Assembly (NCBI GenBank): GCA_963693365.1 | Contig: CAVNZM010000002.1 | Span: 16,864,001 to 16,928,000 of the forward strand | Length of the DNA: 64,000 nt | Reading direction: 5' to 3' | Source of the DNA: Amoebidium appalachense | Lineage: Eukaryota; Ichthyosporea | Shown here: piece after piece, positions 36,105 through 47,765 of the stretch | How positions within the stretch are numbered: position 1 is the first letter of the stretch | How the letters are laid out: every line of letters starts with the position of its first letter | Notes under the pieces: model-generated | Seen by the model: the letters and a program-made list of their open reading frames with translations, nothing else | Database searches by the model: none | Told to the model about the DNA's origin: nothing | Translations under genes and position numbers: made by a program

Positions 36105-36455
36105 CGTGTGCGTGTGTGTGTTCGTTTCTTTTTTTTTGTTTTTTTTTTTGGGGGGGAGGGGAGGGGGGAGGGGGGGGGGGGGGGGGGGGGGTATCGGGTG
36201 GTTTGTTATGGATGGCCGTGTGTAGTGTGTGTAGTAGTGCAACTGAGTGCCTTTGTAAGCTTTCAAGCAAACCGGTCGGAGAAGGGACTTGGGTATGTGA
36301 GCAAAAGTGACTTTTTGAAAAGACCAAAACATGCATTACATGCATGAAAATGGACATCGGTTCCTTTGCTCTATCCCATGGTACCGGCTTCTTCCGAGAG
36401 ATTGGTTCGTTGGCTGTTTGGTTGGGTGGGTGGGTGGTGGTGGTGGTGGTGGTGG

Positions 36456-36487
<32 letters not shown>

Positions 36488-36688
36488 TAGGAGCTTTGAA
36501 AGTATTCGTGGTCCAGCAAAAGGGTTCATAGGTGTCCCTGCATTCCCGTGCCCCCAACTCCTTCCCCCCCCCACATCTACACTCACACACAACCCTCACC
36601 CCACCCCACTCCAACCGTACGCCCACTTACACATCCATCCACCCATACGCCAACTGCTACCACTACCATAACCACTCGTGCATGCACG

Positions 36689-36771
<83 letters not shown>

Positions 36772-37398
36772 TATCTCAACGTGATCAAGCAACCCATGGA
36801 CCTCAGCACAGTCAGAAGGAAACTGGACGATCGTGCCTATCTCACTCCAGCCGAATTTGCCGTGGATATGCGGTTAATATTCCGAAATTGCATCGTCTAC
36901 AATCCCGAGGACAACGTATTTCACACTATGGCCAAACAACTACAGGTAACCCCCCCCCCCCCCCCCCTCTCCGGGTCCTTATCCCACACACACCCCACTG
37001 CCACCACCATCACCACCATTATCTACCATGATTCTTTGCCCTAAAACTCTTTTTTCGAATCAATGCTTTGTAGAATGGCTTCGTATTACCGATGGGTGGC
37101 TTATGCAGCATTGCCCCCACACCCTCCGGTACCCTCACACTGGCACTTACACACACCACTTGTTCCCCTTCTCCTTTCTCGTCCTCAACCAACCTGTATA
37201 CAAAACTTTTCTTCCCTGTCACGTTAACAATTTGGGTTGGCCGAGGGGGGCGCTTTGCGTAATTTGAAAGGTGCACACATGTAACATGTGGGCTTACAGG
37301 ATGTGTTCGAGGCCAAATTTGCGCAACTGCCCCCCGAGCTACTGCATGTGCCCCCACCAACATACCAGGTGGAGACATCACCAGCCCCTACGGTAGGT

Positions 37399-37461
<63 letters not shown>

Positions 37462-37908
37462 CTAGTGTGGATGGTGGTGGTGGAGGGGGGGGGGGGGGTA
37501 GACACCTGGGTATGGAGAGTGAAATGTGCAAGGGAGGGTGAGGTAAAGAAGAGGGGATGGTGTATTGGTGGTTGGTGGTGGCAGTGGGTTTTGTCTCATC
37601 TGTTTTTTCTCGTTTTTTATCCTTTTGTGTGTATGTGTGGGGAAAAGGGGGGGGGGGGGGGGGGGGGGGGGAGATAAATCAGAATGCTGGTGTGTGTACG
37701 TGTATGTATGTGCGTGTGTGTGTGTGCGTGTGTGGGGGGGGGGGGGGGGGGGGAAGGGGGAGGGGGAGGGGGAGGGGGCGGAGGGGAGGGGAAGAGGGGG
37801 GGAGGGGGGGGGGGATGGTTGGAGCCATCTTTGCAGGGCCATGGGCAGGATTGGACCGAGCATGTGGATTCACTCTGAGCTTTGCATGGCTGCATGGGTG
37901 TGCTGTAA

Positions 37909-37953
<45 letters not shown>

Positions 37954-38276
37954 TGTGGTGATTGTTCATATGCACACAAGGTGATTCTGACACCTGGCAC
38001 GAATTAGGGTGCCGGGTTTGAGGGCAAGTCATCCCCCGTGCCTCCACCCCGCAAACGCAGCAGCAGCCCGGCACAAGATGACGACTTTGACTCGGACTCG
38101 GTGGGTTGGGTGACCTGCTAGGGTGTCACTGAATAGGGGGGGCTCAATCGGTGTATGGGTGTGGTAGAGATTGGTGGGCTGTTGGGGATGGGGTTTGCTA
38201 TGTCTTGTGTATTTGTGTGTGGGTGGGTGGGTGGGTAGGGGAGGAGGGGGTGCGGGGTAGGGTGTGTGTGTGTGTT

Positions 38277-38308
<32 letters not shown>

Positions 38309-39373
38309 GAAGAAAGGGGCGCTATCACCACCCTTTTTTGGCGGTGGTGGTGGGGTGGGGGGAGGGGGGCGGGGGGGGGGGGGGGGGGAGTAACACATTC
38401 ACCCACCCATCTACACACACACCCACACGCACGCATGCACGCACACACGGCCTGAAGCGAAAGGGCCATGACATGTTTTATGTTTTTATAAAGCGACGTC
38501 TGTTTGCTAACAATAAATCTTTGACGTGCAGGAAAAACCACGAAAGAGACGAAAGAGCAAGAGCAAAGGCAAGAGCAAGAAAGAAAAGTCAAAGAAGAAA
38601 GAGAAGAAGTCGAAGGCGGAAAAGAAAGCAAAGAAGAGCAAATACGTCGACCCATCCTCCTCATCTTCAGAGGACGAATCCACCGCTTCATCCTACCGCC
38701 CACCCCCTACAAAGTCGAAAAAAACCCCCAAAACAAACACCGCATCGCCCACAATCCCCGCAAAAAAACCCCCCGTTCACAAGTACTCATACAGCGAAAA
38801 ACAGGCGCTAAGTCAGTCCATCAACAAATTGTCCGGGCAGCACATAGCCGGGATTTTGAAAATTATCCGAAAACACCTTCCGAATTTGAAGGACGATAGT
38901 GAGATTGAGCTCGACATCGACACACTGAGTGACGAGGCTCTAGCAGATTTGGACACTTACGTAAAAGGCATCGCCCCCCAGCCCCCTCCACAGCCCCTCC
39001 AGCGAAAACCGAGTTTTACGGACAAAAAACCTGGTATTATCGAAAATAAACCCGCGAAAAAGATAGGGAGACCGCCTGGAAAACCCGGAAAAGTTCCCGG
39101 TAGAATAGGCAGGCCACCTAAGGCCGCCAAAGAGCAATCCACGGCCCAGCCAAAGCCAAAAGCACCAGCGCCTGTAAAGCCCGACCCTATCAAGTATACC
39201 CCTCCCCCCTCCCCCCCCCCCCCCCCCCCCCCCCCTCCCCCCCCCCCCCCTCCATTTTATCATACGAGCACGTGGGCACGCACACATACAGACACACACA
39301 CACACACACACACACAAATCCACCCTTTCCCCACTTCGGTGATTTTTTGGACAGTGGGTTTGTGTTTGGCTGA

Positions 39374-39415
<42 letters not shown>

Positions 39416-39855
39416 CAAAAAAAAAAAAAAAAAAAAAAAAAACTGGCATACAGCGCACACGCGCGCGTGTCTCCAGCTACCTGTATCAACAATTAAACCG
39501 ACAAATAACACCAGGGGGCCATACAAGCTCGCAGTGATATATGGGGTATTCAGTTTTAAAACTCTGTGGTCCGGGTTTTGTTCCCTCTGGGCCTCACATA
39601 GATCCTGCTCATCCAATGCCGTCTGTAATATCATACCCCACCCCAAGTTATCTCTACTGTGGAGCCAGTTGCGGGAAGAGAACACGAAAGCATGCAGTAG
39701 GAGACACTAGGCGTAATTTGGGCCAGTTGCTGATTTATGTTTGTGGCTGCAGGCAGGCGGTCAGCAAGCGCATTTACAGCAGCAGCGAGAGCAGCAGCAG
39801 CAGCGGCAGCAGCGAGAGCAGTGACAGCGAATCGGACAGCTCCTTCTCCGATTAG
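28777..39855 (+). CDS. BET protein: two bromodomains plus ET domain (BRD2/3/4, Bdf1 type)
   Basis: Thirteen exons with consistent phases: 28777-28855, about 29096-30027, 30883-31142, 32334-32587, 33009-33067, 33497-33574, 34126-34224, 35896-35956, 36770-36945, 37300-37392, 38008-38100, 38532-39193 and 39753-39855, about 982 aa. BD1 spans exons 3-4 ([53 protein letters not shown]), with the acetyl-lysine-binding Asn in LYNQ. BD2 spans exons 7-10 ([62 protein letters not shown]). A Lys/Arg block and the ET domain follow ([17 protein letters not shown] to [11 protein letters not shown]), then AT-hook-like GRPP repeats and a Ser/Asp/Glu tail. BET proteins read acetylated H4 and recruit transcription machinery. 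An extra AT-hook-like GRPTK motif precedes BD1. The exon 2 acceptor could also be at 29086 (+3 aa). Confidence 0.93.
30238..30372 (+). mobile_element. SINE-like element, 5'-truncated, subfamily B (copy 4)
   Basis: Begins at 'gaggatgggttgtgc', then carries the subfamily-B block with 'gcctttgcatgtgtcctgc', and ends 'ttccgcgttctta' plus a 32-bp C run. In sense in BET intron 2. Confidence 0.7.
31505..31586. repeat. (CA)n microsatellite
   Basis: About 41 uninterrupted CA units in BET intron 3, embedded in some 700 bp of CA/CG-biased sequence that extends to 32115. Confidence 0.97.
32658..32722. repeat. (CA)n microsatellite
   Basis: About 32 CA units in BET intron 4, 70 bp after the donor site. 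Confidence 0.97.
34252..35426 (+). mobile_element. 1.2-kb repeat unit, plus-strand copy (inverted match at 54619-55797)
   Basis: It begins with 'gagagaatgatcgtattgg', passes through (TC)n, a T run and (TG)n, then about 550 bp of unique-looking sequence, and ends with a full SINE-like unit at a C run. Outside the microsatellites the inverted copy at 54619-55797 looks identical: three short frames of 63, 69 and 86 residues are the same in both. It lies whole within BET intron 7. No long ORF is present, so it is either a non-autonomous element or a duplicated segment. Confidence 0.85.
35178..35426 (+). mobile_element. SINE-like element, full length (copy 5, reference copy)
   Basis: About 250 bp: 'cttgcctgcataagcaaccc' at the 5' end, 'tgatcaagacgggtgacc', 'gttcaagtgaaacag', 'aggtcgaaactcgggtactg', 'gaggatgggctctgc', 'tttatgtatggcttgcattc', and a 3' end 'acgcattcaaaa' plus poly-C. 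'tgatcaagacgg' and 'ggtcgaaactc' resemble pol III A and B boxes about 70 bp apart; this is inference. Confidence 0.8.
36691..36769. repeat. (CA)n microsatellite forming the 3' end of a BET intron
   Basis: About 38 CA units end in CAG, which is the proposed acceptor of BET exon 9 (36770). A (TG)n-rich tract at 36019-36120 lies 62 bp after the donor of the same intron. No polypyrimidine tract is visible. Confidence 0.9.
37399..37461. repeat. 63-bp poly-G run after a BET donor site
   Basis: Uninterrupted G run starting six bases into BET intron 10 (donor 37393). Further G runs follow at 37487, 37650, 37735 and 37910. These would be strong G-quadruplex formers in the transcript. Confidence 0.95.
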
Positions 39856-40300
39856 GTCCGATTAGATCGATCGGCTAGGTGGCTGTGGCGTTATGCTCTC
39901 TTTCACCAAGAATGCTATATCCATCACTCGCGCACATGCACTCGTGTGTTTGGAGTTGCACGTAATACTCCTGCCCCATTATATTGCTGATCCATCCCCC
40001 CCCCCCCCCCCCCCCCCCCTCCCCTTTTTCCCTTCCCCCTCACGCATATCCCCCTCTTCCTACCGACTTTTCCTACTTAATGCTAGCATGGGTACCCCCT
40101 GATAGTGCTGTATTGAAGTGTCATGCAGTGTGCCGGTTTATTCGTTTGTTGTTGCTTTTGTTGTTTGGCTTTGCCTTTGTCTCACCCTTTGCATATTGCC
40201 TATACCCCCCCCCCCCCCCCCCTCCCCCCCCCCCTTCAAAAACACACACACACAGTCTCACCCTTTGCATATTGCCTATACACCCCCCCCCCCCCCCCCC

Positions 40301-40359
<59 letters not shown>

Positions 40360-40512
40360 ACCCCACACCACCTCGGGTACACACACACAGAGAGAGAGAG
40401 AGAGGGAGAGGGAGAGGGAGAGGGAGAGGGAGAGAGGGAGAGGAAGAAGGATGGAGGGAGAGAGAGGAACGGAGGGTTGGAGAGAGTGTGTGACGTGTGG
40501 CAGAATTACTCC

Positions 40513-40753
<241 letters not shown>

Positions 40754-40869
40754 AAAAGGAAAAGAAAAGGAAAGAAGAAGAAAGAGAAAAAGAAAAGGAA
40801 CAGAAAAGATAGGAAGAAGGGAAAAGAAATTCTCTTTTCCTGTCCACCTCCCAAGCACTCAGGCCCATG

Positions 40870-41114
40870 CTAACAATCCCAATCCTCAGATACCAGGAGT
40901 CCTTGTGTGCACGGCCGGATGAATGCCGTCAAGACCATATACTCAGGAAAGAATGCGCGTGACATAGTTTTACGAGGTGTACTTTCATCTTAACTTTTTT
41001 CTTTTTTGTTTTCTATTTTGTGAACAAGTTACGTATGCTTCGAAATCGTGTTTTTTTTTTCCTTCGTGCCATTGTCACCTCTTTTTTCGTGAAGCACCCT
41101 TCCGGTACCTTCAC

Positions 41115-41150
<36 letters not shown>

Positions 41151-42333
41151 TTTTCCTTCCCTCCTTCCCTCCTTCCTCCTAAAACAAAGAAAGAAAGAAA
41201 TAACACTGGAAAAGCTCTCTCATTTCTGCGTGGCCCCTCATCCGTGTCCTCTGGTTAGAGTCCTTTTATTCGAAATCCGCTTTAGAAAGACAATACTCAG
41301 GATTGTGTAGTGGTGTTGTTTGGACGAATTGTGTATGTACAGTATACCTTTTTGGGCGCCATGTGTATGAAGCAAGGGCCCATGCGGTTCCCCCATATGC
41401 TATGTTTCTAGTGTACGTTATATCTGCTAGTCCCATATAGCTTATGAGCACACCAGTAAGCACACCCATATATCCGTATGAGCCGAAGAAAGGATGATTC
41501 GAACTTTGTTTTTATCGGTTTCTTTTTTTTTTCCCGTTTCTGTTTTTGGCCTCGAGGAAGTTGGACTCAAGACAAGACGTCTGTGTGTGTCAGTCTGAAC
41601 ATGAGGCAGGGTGGCACTAAAAATAGGGTTTCATCCAATGCAATAAAAAGCACATGAATGGTGGTGACGCATGTGGTTGGTACGCATATGTGACGTGTGC
41701 ACTGTGTGGCTGTATGTGTGGGTGCCACAAATGCGCATGCACTCACACACCGTGACACCACACACACAGTGAAAACACATTGAAAAAGGACCAGTGAGCC
41801 ACAGGAATGCAAACAGATGACGATTCAACCAATCATTGTAATCCAAGTTTACCATTTTAGGAAGGTGCACCGTGATTATCATTGCCATGAGTCCCATGAC
41901 CTCGGCCCGGAGTCGAAAAGCAAGCTTGGCTAGTGTCAAGATAAAAAAGTTGAGGCAACTGTGACAGCCGGAACATGAGCCTGGGCTGTGGTAGAGGGCA
42001 AGGGGACTACAGTTTGGCTGAGGCAGAACCTGGGTGGTTTGTGATGGCTAACTGAATAGGAGGGGTGATTAGTGAAAGTAATCTCACGGAGTACACAGAG
42101 CGATAATTCAGGACGATGTTGAAACGAGATAGCTGGAGGAGACGTTTGGCAAGAGATCGAGAGCGAAGCAGTCTCGGAGAATTGAATGGAGTAGGGCAGA
42201 GTATATGGAAGAAAGGAGTGTAGAGGTGGGAAGGAAACTTCAAAGTTACGAAGACGGGGATTGCAGGGAGAGAAAAGAGATGTGGCGTACCATCACTGAG
42301 CCCTACCAAAAAGCGCAATGAACCATTGTGCAT
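40870..42333 (-). CDS. Unrecognised small membrane protein (tentative four-exon model)
   Basis: Proposed exons 42333-42095, 41958-41779, 41503-41348 and 40981-40870 all join in phase 2 with GT-AG borders and give 228 aa. I do not recognise the family. Exon 2 has a hydrophobic stretch (LRAEVMGLMAMIITVHL) and another at LFAFLWLTGPFSI. Exon 3 carries YMGVLTGVLISYMGLA and AWALASYTW. Exon 4 (RAFFPEYMVLTAFIRP to DWDC) ends at TAG, 40872-40870. Exons 2-4 read like real protein and are free of repeat translation. Exon 1 is the least certain, and its donor (GTACTC) is weak. A vague resemblance to DoxX-type proteins around exon 2 is not enough for a call. Confidence 0.4.
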
Positions 42334-42842
42334 AGAACGTGGACCATAAAGAAATCACGAAACATGTCAATATACGACTTCTACGCCGGCTGTCTGAGTT
42401 CGTGTCAAGAATGGGCTAGTGAAGGCGCCCGGACTGAGATGCAGGTTGGTCACGGCTGCTTGGATAGATTTATTTCCTGATACTTTGAAACGGGTTGTTT
42501 GCGTCCATGTCATTGTGTGCGAGTGTGGAAGTTAGAGTGAGGGGAAGGGGTGGGGGTTAGAGGGATTGGGAAGTCAGATCTCAATGGGAAGGGATGAGGA
42601 GACGAGGAGAGAAAATAGGTAAGTTGGGCTGTACTTTTTCTTTTCTCATACGTTTTTCTGTTTGTTGTGCGCTTTGAATAACTAGCTGTGAGCAGAGAGG
42701 GTTTAAGGTTGGAGAGTTTATTGGGGAGGTGGGGGGGCAGGTGAATGTTTCGCTAAAAGGGTCTTGGAACCAATTCAAGAAGGCACTTTCCCATCTTCGA
42801 TGCAGTCCCAGTCCCCCCCCCCCCCCCCCGGCGCCCTCCCCC

Positions 42843-42885
<43 letters not shown>

Positions 42886-43192
42886 AAGCAACAATAACAA
42901 CACGAACACACACACACACACACACATACACACACTGACACACACACACACACACACACACCTTTTCAGTTCGTTGGCACAGCCCACATGCTCTTCAATT
43001 GCTTACCTGCACAGCATTTCCAGTCTGTACCATCGGGGGCCTGCCTGGTGTGTCGTTTTTTAAAAATTATGCCATGTGACTCGATTTCTGCTTTGCTGGT
43101 TGGCTTGTTTGCTCCTTCAGTAACCTAATAGCCACCTTCCCCTTCTCATCCCCTTCACCTCCCCCCCTCCCCCCCCCCCCCCCTCCCCCTCC

Positions 43193-43234
<42 letters not shown>

Positions 43235-43244
43235 GTGCCTGCAG
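42334..43244. other. Region between two tentative genes
   Basis: Unique sequence to 42720, then a C run (42816-42830), two (CA)n arrays (42845-42880, 42908-42960) and another at 43195-43233. A possible 11-codon exon (43015-43047, bordered by AG and GT, phase 0 on both sides) could belong to the plus-strand gene that follows. Confidence 0.4.
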
Positions 43245-43694
43245 GTTTTGCTTGCACAGCTTCCAGAGGTCAACAGGCAGGTGCCTTTGGATGTTGCGAG
43301 TCTTTCAATTGCCTTTGCCTCAAACACAGATCTAACAAATGGCACAAAGATTCTATCTTTCCGCCAGAATTTCAACACCTTTTTGCAGGGAATACAGGTG
43401 CCCCCCCCCTCCCCCCCCCTTCCCCCGCGCCCCCTTCTCCCCCTCCCTCCCCGGCCGTCTGTCTCCCCGTCCTCCCCCCCTCCCTCCCCCCCTCCCTGGG
43501 CCAGCCGTCCGTCTTTTCCCCTTGAAGAACACCCTAAGAGAACTCGAATTGCGCTCATAGACACACACGCACACAGGTACACACCGGGATGGAGACAAGT
43601 GCATGTACAAAATTGTGCACATATACTTCCCTGCCCCCCAACCACCCCCGCACTCACTTCACCCCTAACAAAAACATAATCACAGGCACATCAG

Positions 43695-43759
<65 letters not shown>

Positions 43760-44220
43760 TTAATTACGATACCTATGTATTTCCCCCCTCCCCCCCCCCA
43801 TTCTAGCTGACTATATTGACTTCGCTCGACCATCTCCGGAAGTATTTCGTCTTATTATCACTTTTCGACACACGGATTATGCACAAACACACATCTACAC
43901 ACTTAAACACACAGACACAACACGCTCGGGCGCACACACACACAAGCACGCAAAACGCATACGGATGCACTCGCCCACACTGCACTCATTAATGCAAACA
44001 CATGAACACAAGGGCACCGGCACGTATCCACTGCACGCACACTGGCCATGAGCACACACCAGAACACTTTAACGGACACCAGAGATAACACCGGAATGCA
44101 CATAGCCACTTTTCCCAGCAGTTTTACTACACAGATCCGCACATTTCTGCACATTCCCCTCTCATTCCTTCTCTCTCGTGCCTCAACTTGACCGGAACTG
44201 GGCCTGATGACCCTCCCCTC

Positions 44221-44253
<33 letters not shown>

Positions 44254-44460
44254 CAAAAGAAAAAAAAAAAAAAAAAAAAAAAAAACCCTTCCCCTATCCT
44301 ACCACACCCCAACCCCTGTGCTCTCCACAGGCCACATACACAATGACAAGCACACACAGAAGCACGGGCATACGCACACACACACAAACGCACACACACA
44401 CTGACAGCCCCCCTGCCCCCCCCCCTCCCCCCCCCCCCCCCCCTCCCTCCCCCTCCTCCC

Positions 44461-44492
<32 letters not shown>

Positions 44493-44842
44493 AGTCAAGT
44501 GCCTTTTCATCAGATGCAGAGCCATGGTACAGCAAAGACATGGTCCAAACCTTGGCAGAAATATTTCTCATGCGTGACCTACAACCAATCACACGCGAGA
44601 TAAAAGCACTAATTGTGGAGTTAGTTGTCGATTTTGGATTGGATGGTATGGCATCAGTCGCATTTTTTCTTGCTCTGCGTTTGAAGTATGGTGTGGGTAG
44701 GGGGGAAGAGATGTCAGCAAAGGAAGAAGGGATCTGGTTGGCGGGTGCATCTTGGGAAGGAATACAACGAGCAGTAGAGTACATATATAGTGATAGGGTG
44801 GGGGAGTTGAGCCTGTGTGAGCTGTTGGTTGGTCTGGTATAG
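43245..44842 (+). CDS. Unrecognised gene, partial model (plus strand)
   Basis: Two well-supported exon candidates. 43245-43397 encodes 51 residues beginning VLLAQLPEVNRQVPLDV, bordered by CAG and GTGCCC. 44495-44842 encodes 115 residues with PWYSKDMVQTLAEIFLMRD, KALIVELVVDFGLDG, and a TAG at the end. The second is helical and acidic, with no repeat bias, and its acceptor sits at the end of a (CA)n run. A short exon at 43807-43841 (LTILTSLDHLRK) may lie between them, but its phase does not join 44495 directly, so at least one exon is missing. The 5' end is unknown. No domain is recognised. Confidence 0.45.
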
Positions 44843-44949
44843 TCTTAATGGTCCTCTATCTTTGCCCATGTGTCTGCTTCGGTTGTAGTCTTAGCACAAC
44901 CCGTGAGCAGGGTGCATACACGCATAAGCGCACCAACCTACCCCCCCCC

Positions 44950-44980
<31 letters not shown>

Positions 44981-45279
44981 ACCACCACCACCACCACTAC
45001 CAGCACCACCACCACACGTAGTCACACACACACACACACACACACACACCCACACATCACACACCTCACCTGCACGAACCGAGACAGAACGAATGACAAT
45101 GGTTAATAAGGCGATCACCGTAAGCAGAAATGTTAAGATTGTGAATAAGTTTTGGTGCGCAAGAAAAAAGTTTCAGAAAGACTAAAAAATGCTGGTTTAT
45201 GCATCTTTGCTCTTGAAGGCTTATATAGTGTAGCAGTTTATTGTGGTTGCCCGCCTTGTGTTGCCTTTTTTTTTTTTTT

Positions 45280-45323
<44 letters not shown>

Positions 45324-45662
45324 GGGGGGGGGGGCTCTCGTCGACGCTTGCGCACATAATGCTTATAGAACAAAAGACAGGATGTGATATATGGTAAGCA
45401 CTTACATGCACACTGCACCTTAGGCTAAACAGTTGCCGCTAAACTGCGAAGTACAATATCGATATATTCAATATTTCACCAAAATAAACGACAAAACCAT
45501 ACCCATCACCTGTGTATACCTGAGGTTGTCTGAGCCCGAATATAGGGGAGCTGCCGACCCTGCTGCAGACCCTCCAGAGTCTATATTAGTCCCTATGTAG
45601 GCACCTGACGGCCCCATCTGATTCATGACATTGTCGCTCAGGGGTCGAGTTGTGAACCAATT

Positions 45663-45695
<33 letters not shown>

Positions 45696-46100
45696 ATCTC
45701 TCCCGTACGTGATGTTATCAAACGGGGTCGATTTGCATGTCCCGATGCATATGGGTCCCGTTGGTGATGGTGACTGTGATGAGCTGACCTATATGAGCCA
45801 TGTATGCGTAGAGGCCATGAATTCATTGAAGTGTTTGCAAACAGCCTAGGCTACGACAGAGCCTGACCGTAACTGTTTCTAATATAATCACTGTACATGT
45901 GTACAGTGCAGTGTGCCATCTGAACAACATATATATACATGCCACGAACATTACATGTCATGTTAAAAAACAATAAAGAAAGTCGGAATATGCCATACTG
46001 CAGACGAGCTGAGTATGTAGCGGCACATCTGCTGTCCACGTGCACGTACGTTAGTGTGTGTGCATCTTCAGGGCATGTCTGCCGGAAACATTCTGGATGT

Positions 46101-46101
<1 letters not shown>

Positions 46102-46142
<41 letters not shown>
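46102..46142. repeat. (TA)n microsatellite
   Basis: About 20 TA units; the isoleucine/tyrosine frames across it are artefacts. Confidence 0.95.
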
Positions 46143-46147
<5 letters not shown>

Positions 46148-46195
46148 CGGATCGGTACATGCAAAGAATGTGGGCCTAGGGCTCGGGGTTGGTTT

Positions 46196-46235
<40 letters not shown>

Positions 46236-46243
46236 TGGGGAGA

Positions 46244-46282
<39 letters not shown>

Positions 46283-46284
<2 letters not shown>

Positions 46285-46564
46285 TGAATGCGGAACACGG
46301 TACGAAGTACGCATACACGACGAGAAGCATGGTGCAGGACACATGCAAAGGCAAACATTCAAGTATGCAACATCAGCCATGTGCACAGTATGCGTCATAA
46401 GCAGAGCCCATCCTCAGGGAGGACCCAAGTCATCAATTGCGTCTGAGTTTCGACCCCTTAGCCTGCGTATATACGACGCTCCAACTCAGACAGCAGCATC
46501 AACTGAACTTGGGCGGGTCAACCCGTCTTGATCAAAGACGAGCAGGGTTGCTTATGCAAGCAAG
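46283..46564 (-). mobile_element. SINE-like element, full length, subfamily B (copy 7)
   Basis: Read on the minus strand it starts at 'cttgcttgcataagcaaccc', has 'tgatcaagacgggttgacc', 'ggggtcgaaactcagacg', 'gaggatgggctctgc' and 'gcctttgcatgtgtcctgc', and ends 'ttccgcattcaaa' followed by C, CTCT-rich and A runs. About 280 bp, the longest complete copy. Confidence 0.8.
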
Positions 46565-46649
46565 GTGAGCAAAACGGTGAAGATGTGTGTGCAAACTATG
46601 ATGCAGTGCAGCGAAAAATGCATATGTGCTTACAGATGCACGACACAGA

Positions 46650-46738
46650 GCAACCATGCCCGGTTGCATGGAAGTAAAGCGGTCTCCACACAGTGGTCTG
46701 TCCTGAAAGGACACCTCTGAAAGAAGACTGGGGGGGGG
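46650..46738. repeat. Conserved module next to SINE-like copy 8 (also at 60094-60176)
   Basis: 'atgcccggttgcatgg', 'tctccacacagtggtctgtc' and 'aaaggacacctctga' occur in the same order and spacing at both sites. At both it directly abuts the poly-C end of a SINE-like copy, so the pair may move as one unit. Confidence 0.75.
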
Positions 46739-46848
46739 TTTGAATGCGGAACACGGTACGAAGTACGCATACACGACGAGAAGCATGGTGCAGGACACAT
46801 GCAAAGGCAAACATTCAAGTATGCAAACATCAGCCATGTGCACAGTAT
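46739..46848 (-). mobile_element. SINE-like element, 5'-truncated, subfamily B (copy 8)
   Basis: Nearly identical to the first 110 bp (plus-strand order) of copy 7. It is cut off at 'gtgcacagtatg', where a G run begins. Confidence 0.8.
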
Positions 46849-46884
<36 letters not shown>

Positions 46885-46984
46885 AGGGGGGGGGAAGGGG
46901 GAGGAGAGGAGGAGCAGCAGCAGTGAACCGAGGGTCTGACCAGATTTCAGTTCACTTTCTTACGTCTCAACTCTGACCATCTGA

Positions 46985-47180
46985 CAGAAAATCTCTGAAC
47001 TACGAAAAAATATTCGCTCAGCTACAAAAAAAAAAGCATCCTATCAGCTATCCGCTCAGCTACAAAAAAAAAGGGGGGGGCATCTTATCTGCTATCTGTT
47101 CAGCTACCAAAAAAAAAAAAAAAAAAAAAAAGGCATCATATCCGCCATCTGCTCAGCTACAAAATAACAGCATCCTATTA
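46985..47180. repeat. Tandem repeat, about 45-bp unit, four copies
   Basis: Each unit has 'gcatcctatc', a 'gctatccgctcagctac' core and an A run of variable length. Units start near 46990, 47034, 47085 and 47131, with the A runs accounting for most length differences. Confidence 0.8.
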
Positions 47181-47703
47181 TCATCTCTGTACACTTTTCC
47201 ATACAGGCCTTTAAAAAGAACTACCTTCAACAGACTAACGGTGATGCACTACACGAACATATCGACTCAACAATTATCAACACGAGACGATCGGTTGGGG
47301 CACTACATAGTGCATTTCATTCTTGTCACAAACAGCTACTAGTATACCCGCCTATGAATGGCATGTGTTAATCAGTTCGACGAATATGCAACGAAACTAA
47401 ATAGGATACTGGTGATATACCAAAGCTCCAATTCATCAGCAAATCAGCAACTAAAAGGCTTCTCTTTAGAGCACAAAGAAAAAATCAACAAAAGGCCAGA
47501 AAAAACGCCACCATTCATCAGAGTTGCATGGGTATTAAAAGTACAGTGCATATTCGGGACAGTTCGGTATTATCTTTTACAGGGAGTTTTGGGGGCTGGA
47601 GGGGGGATAACAATCCAAAACCAATGGGGAGGGGCTGTGTGTTTCCACGTTGGCCCGTGTGTGCGTGTGCGTGTGTCTGTGTGTGTGTGTGTGTGTGTGG
47701 CAC

Positions 47704-47765
<62 letters not shown>

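Noticed and set aside
42729-42800. Exon-like frame with '[19 protein letters not shown]'
   Set aside because: No usable donor follows it; only a GTCCCA stands at the end.
46985-47180. Possible CRISPR-like array
   Set aside because: Repeats are adjacent with A runs between them, not unique spacers, and the genome is eukaryotic.
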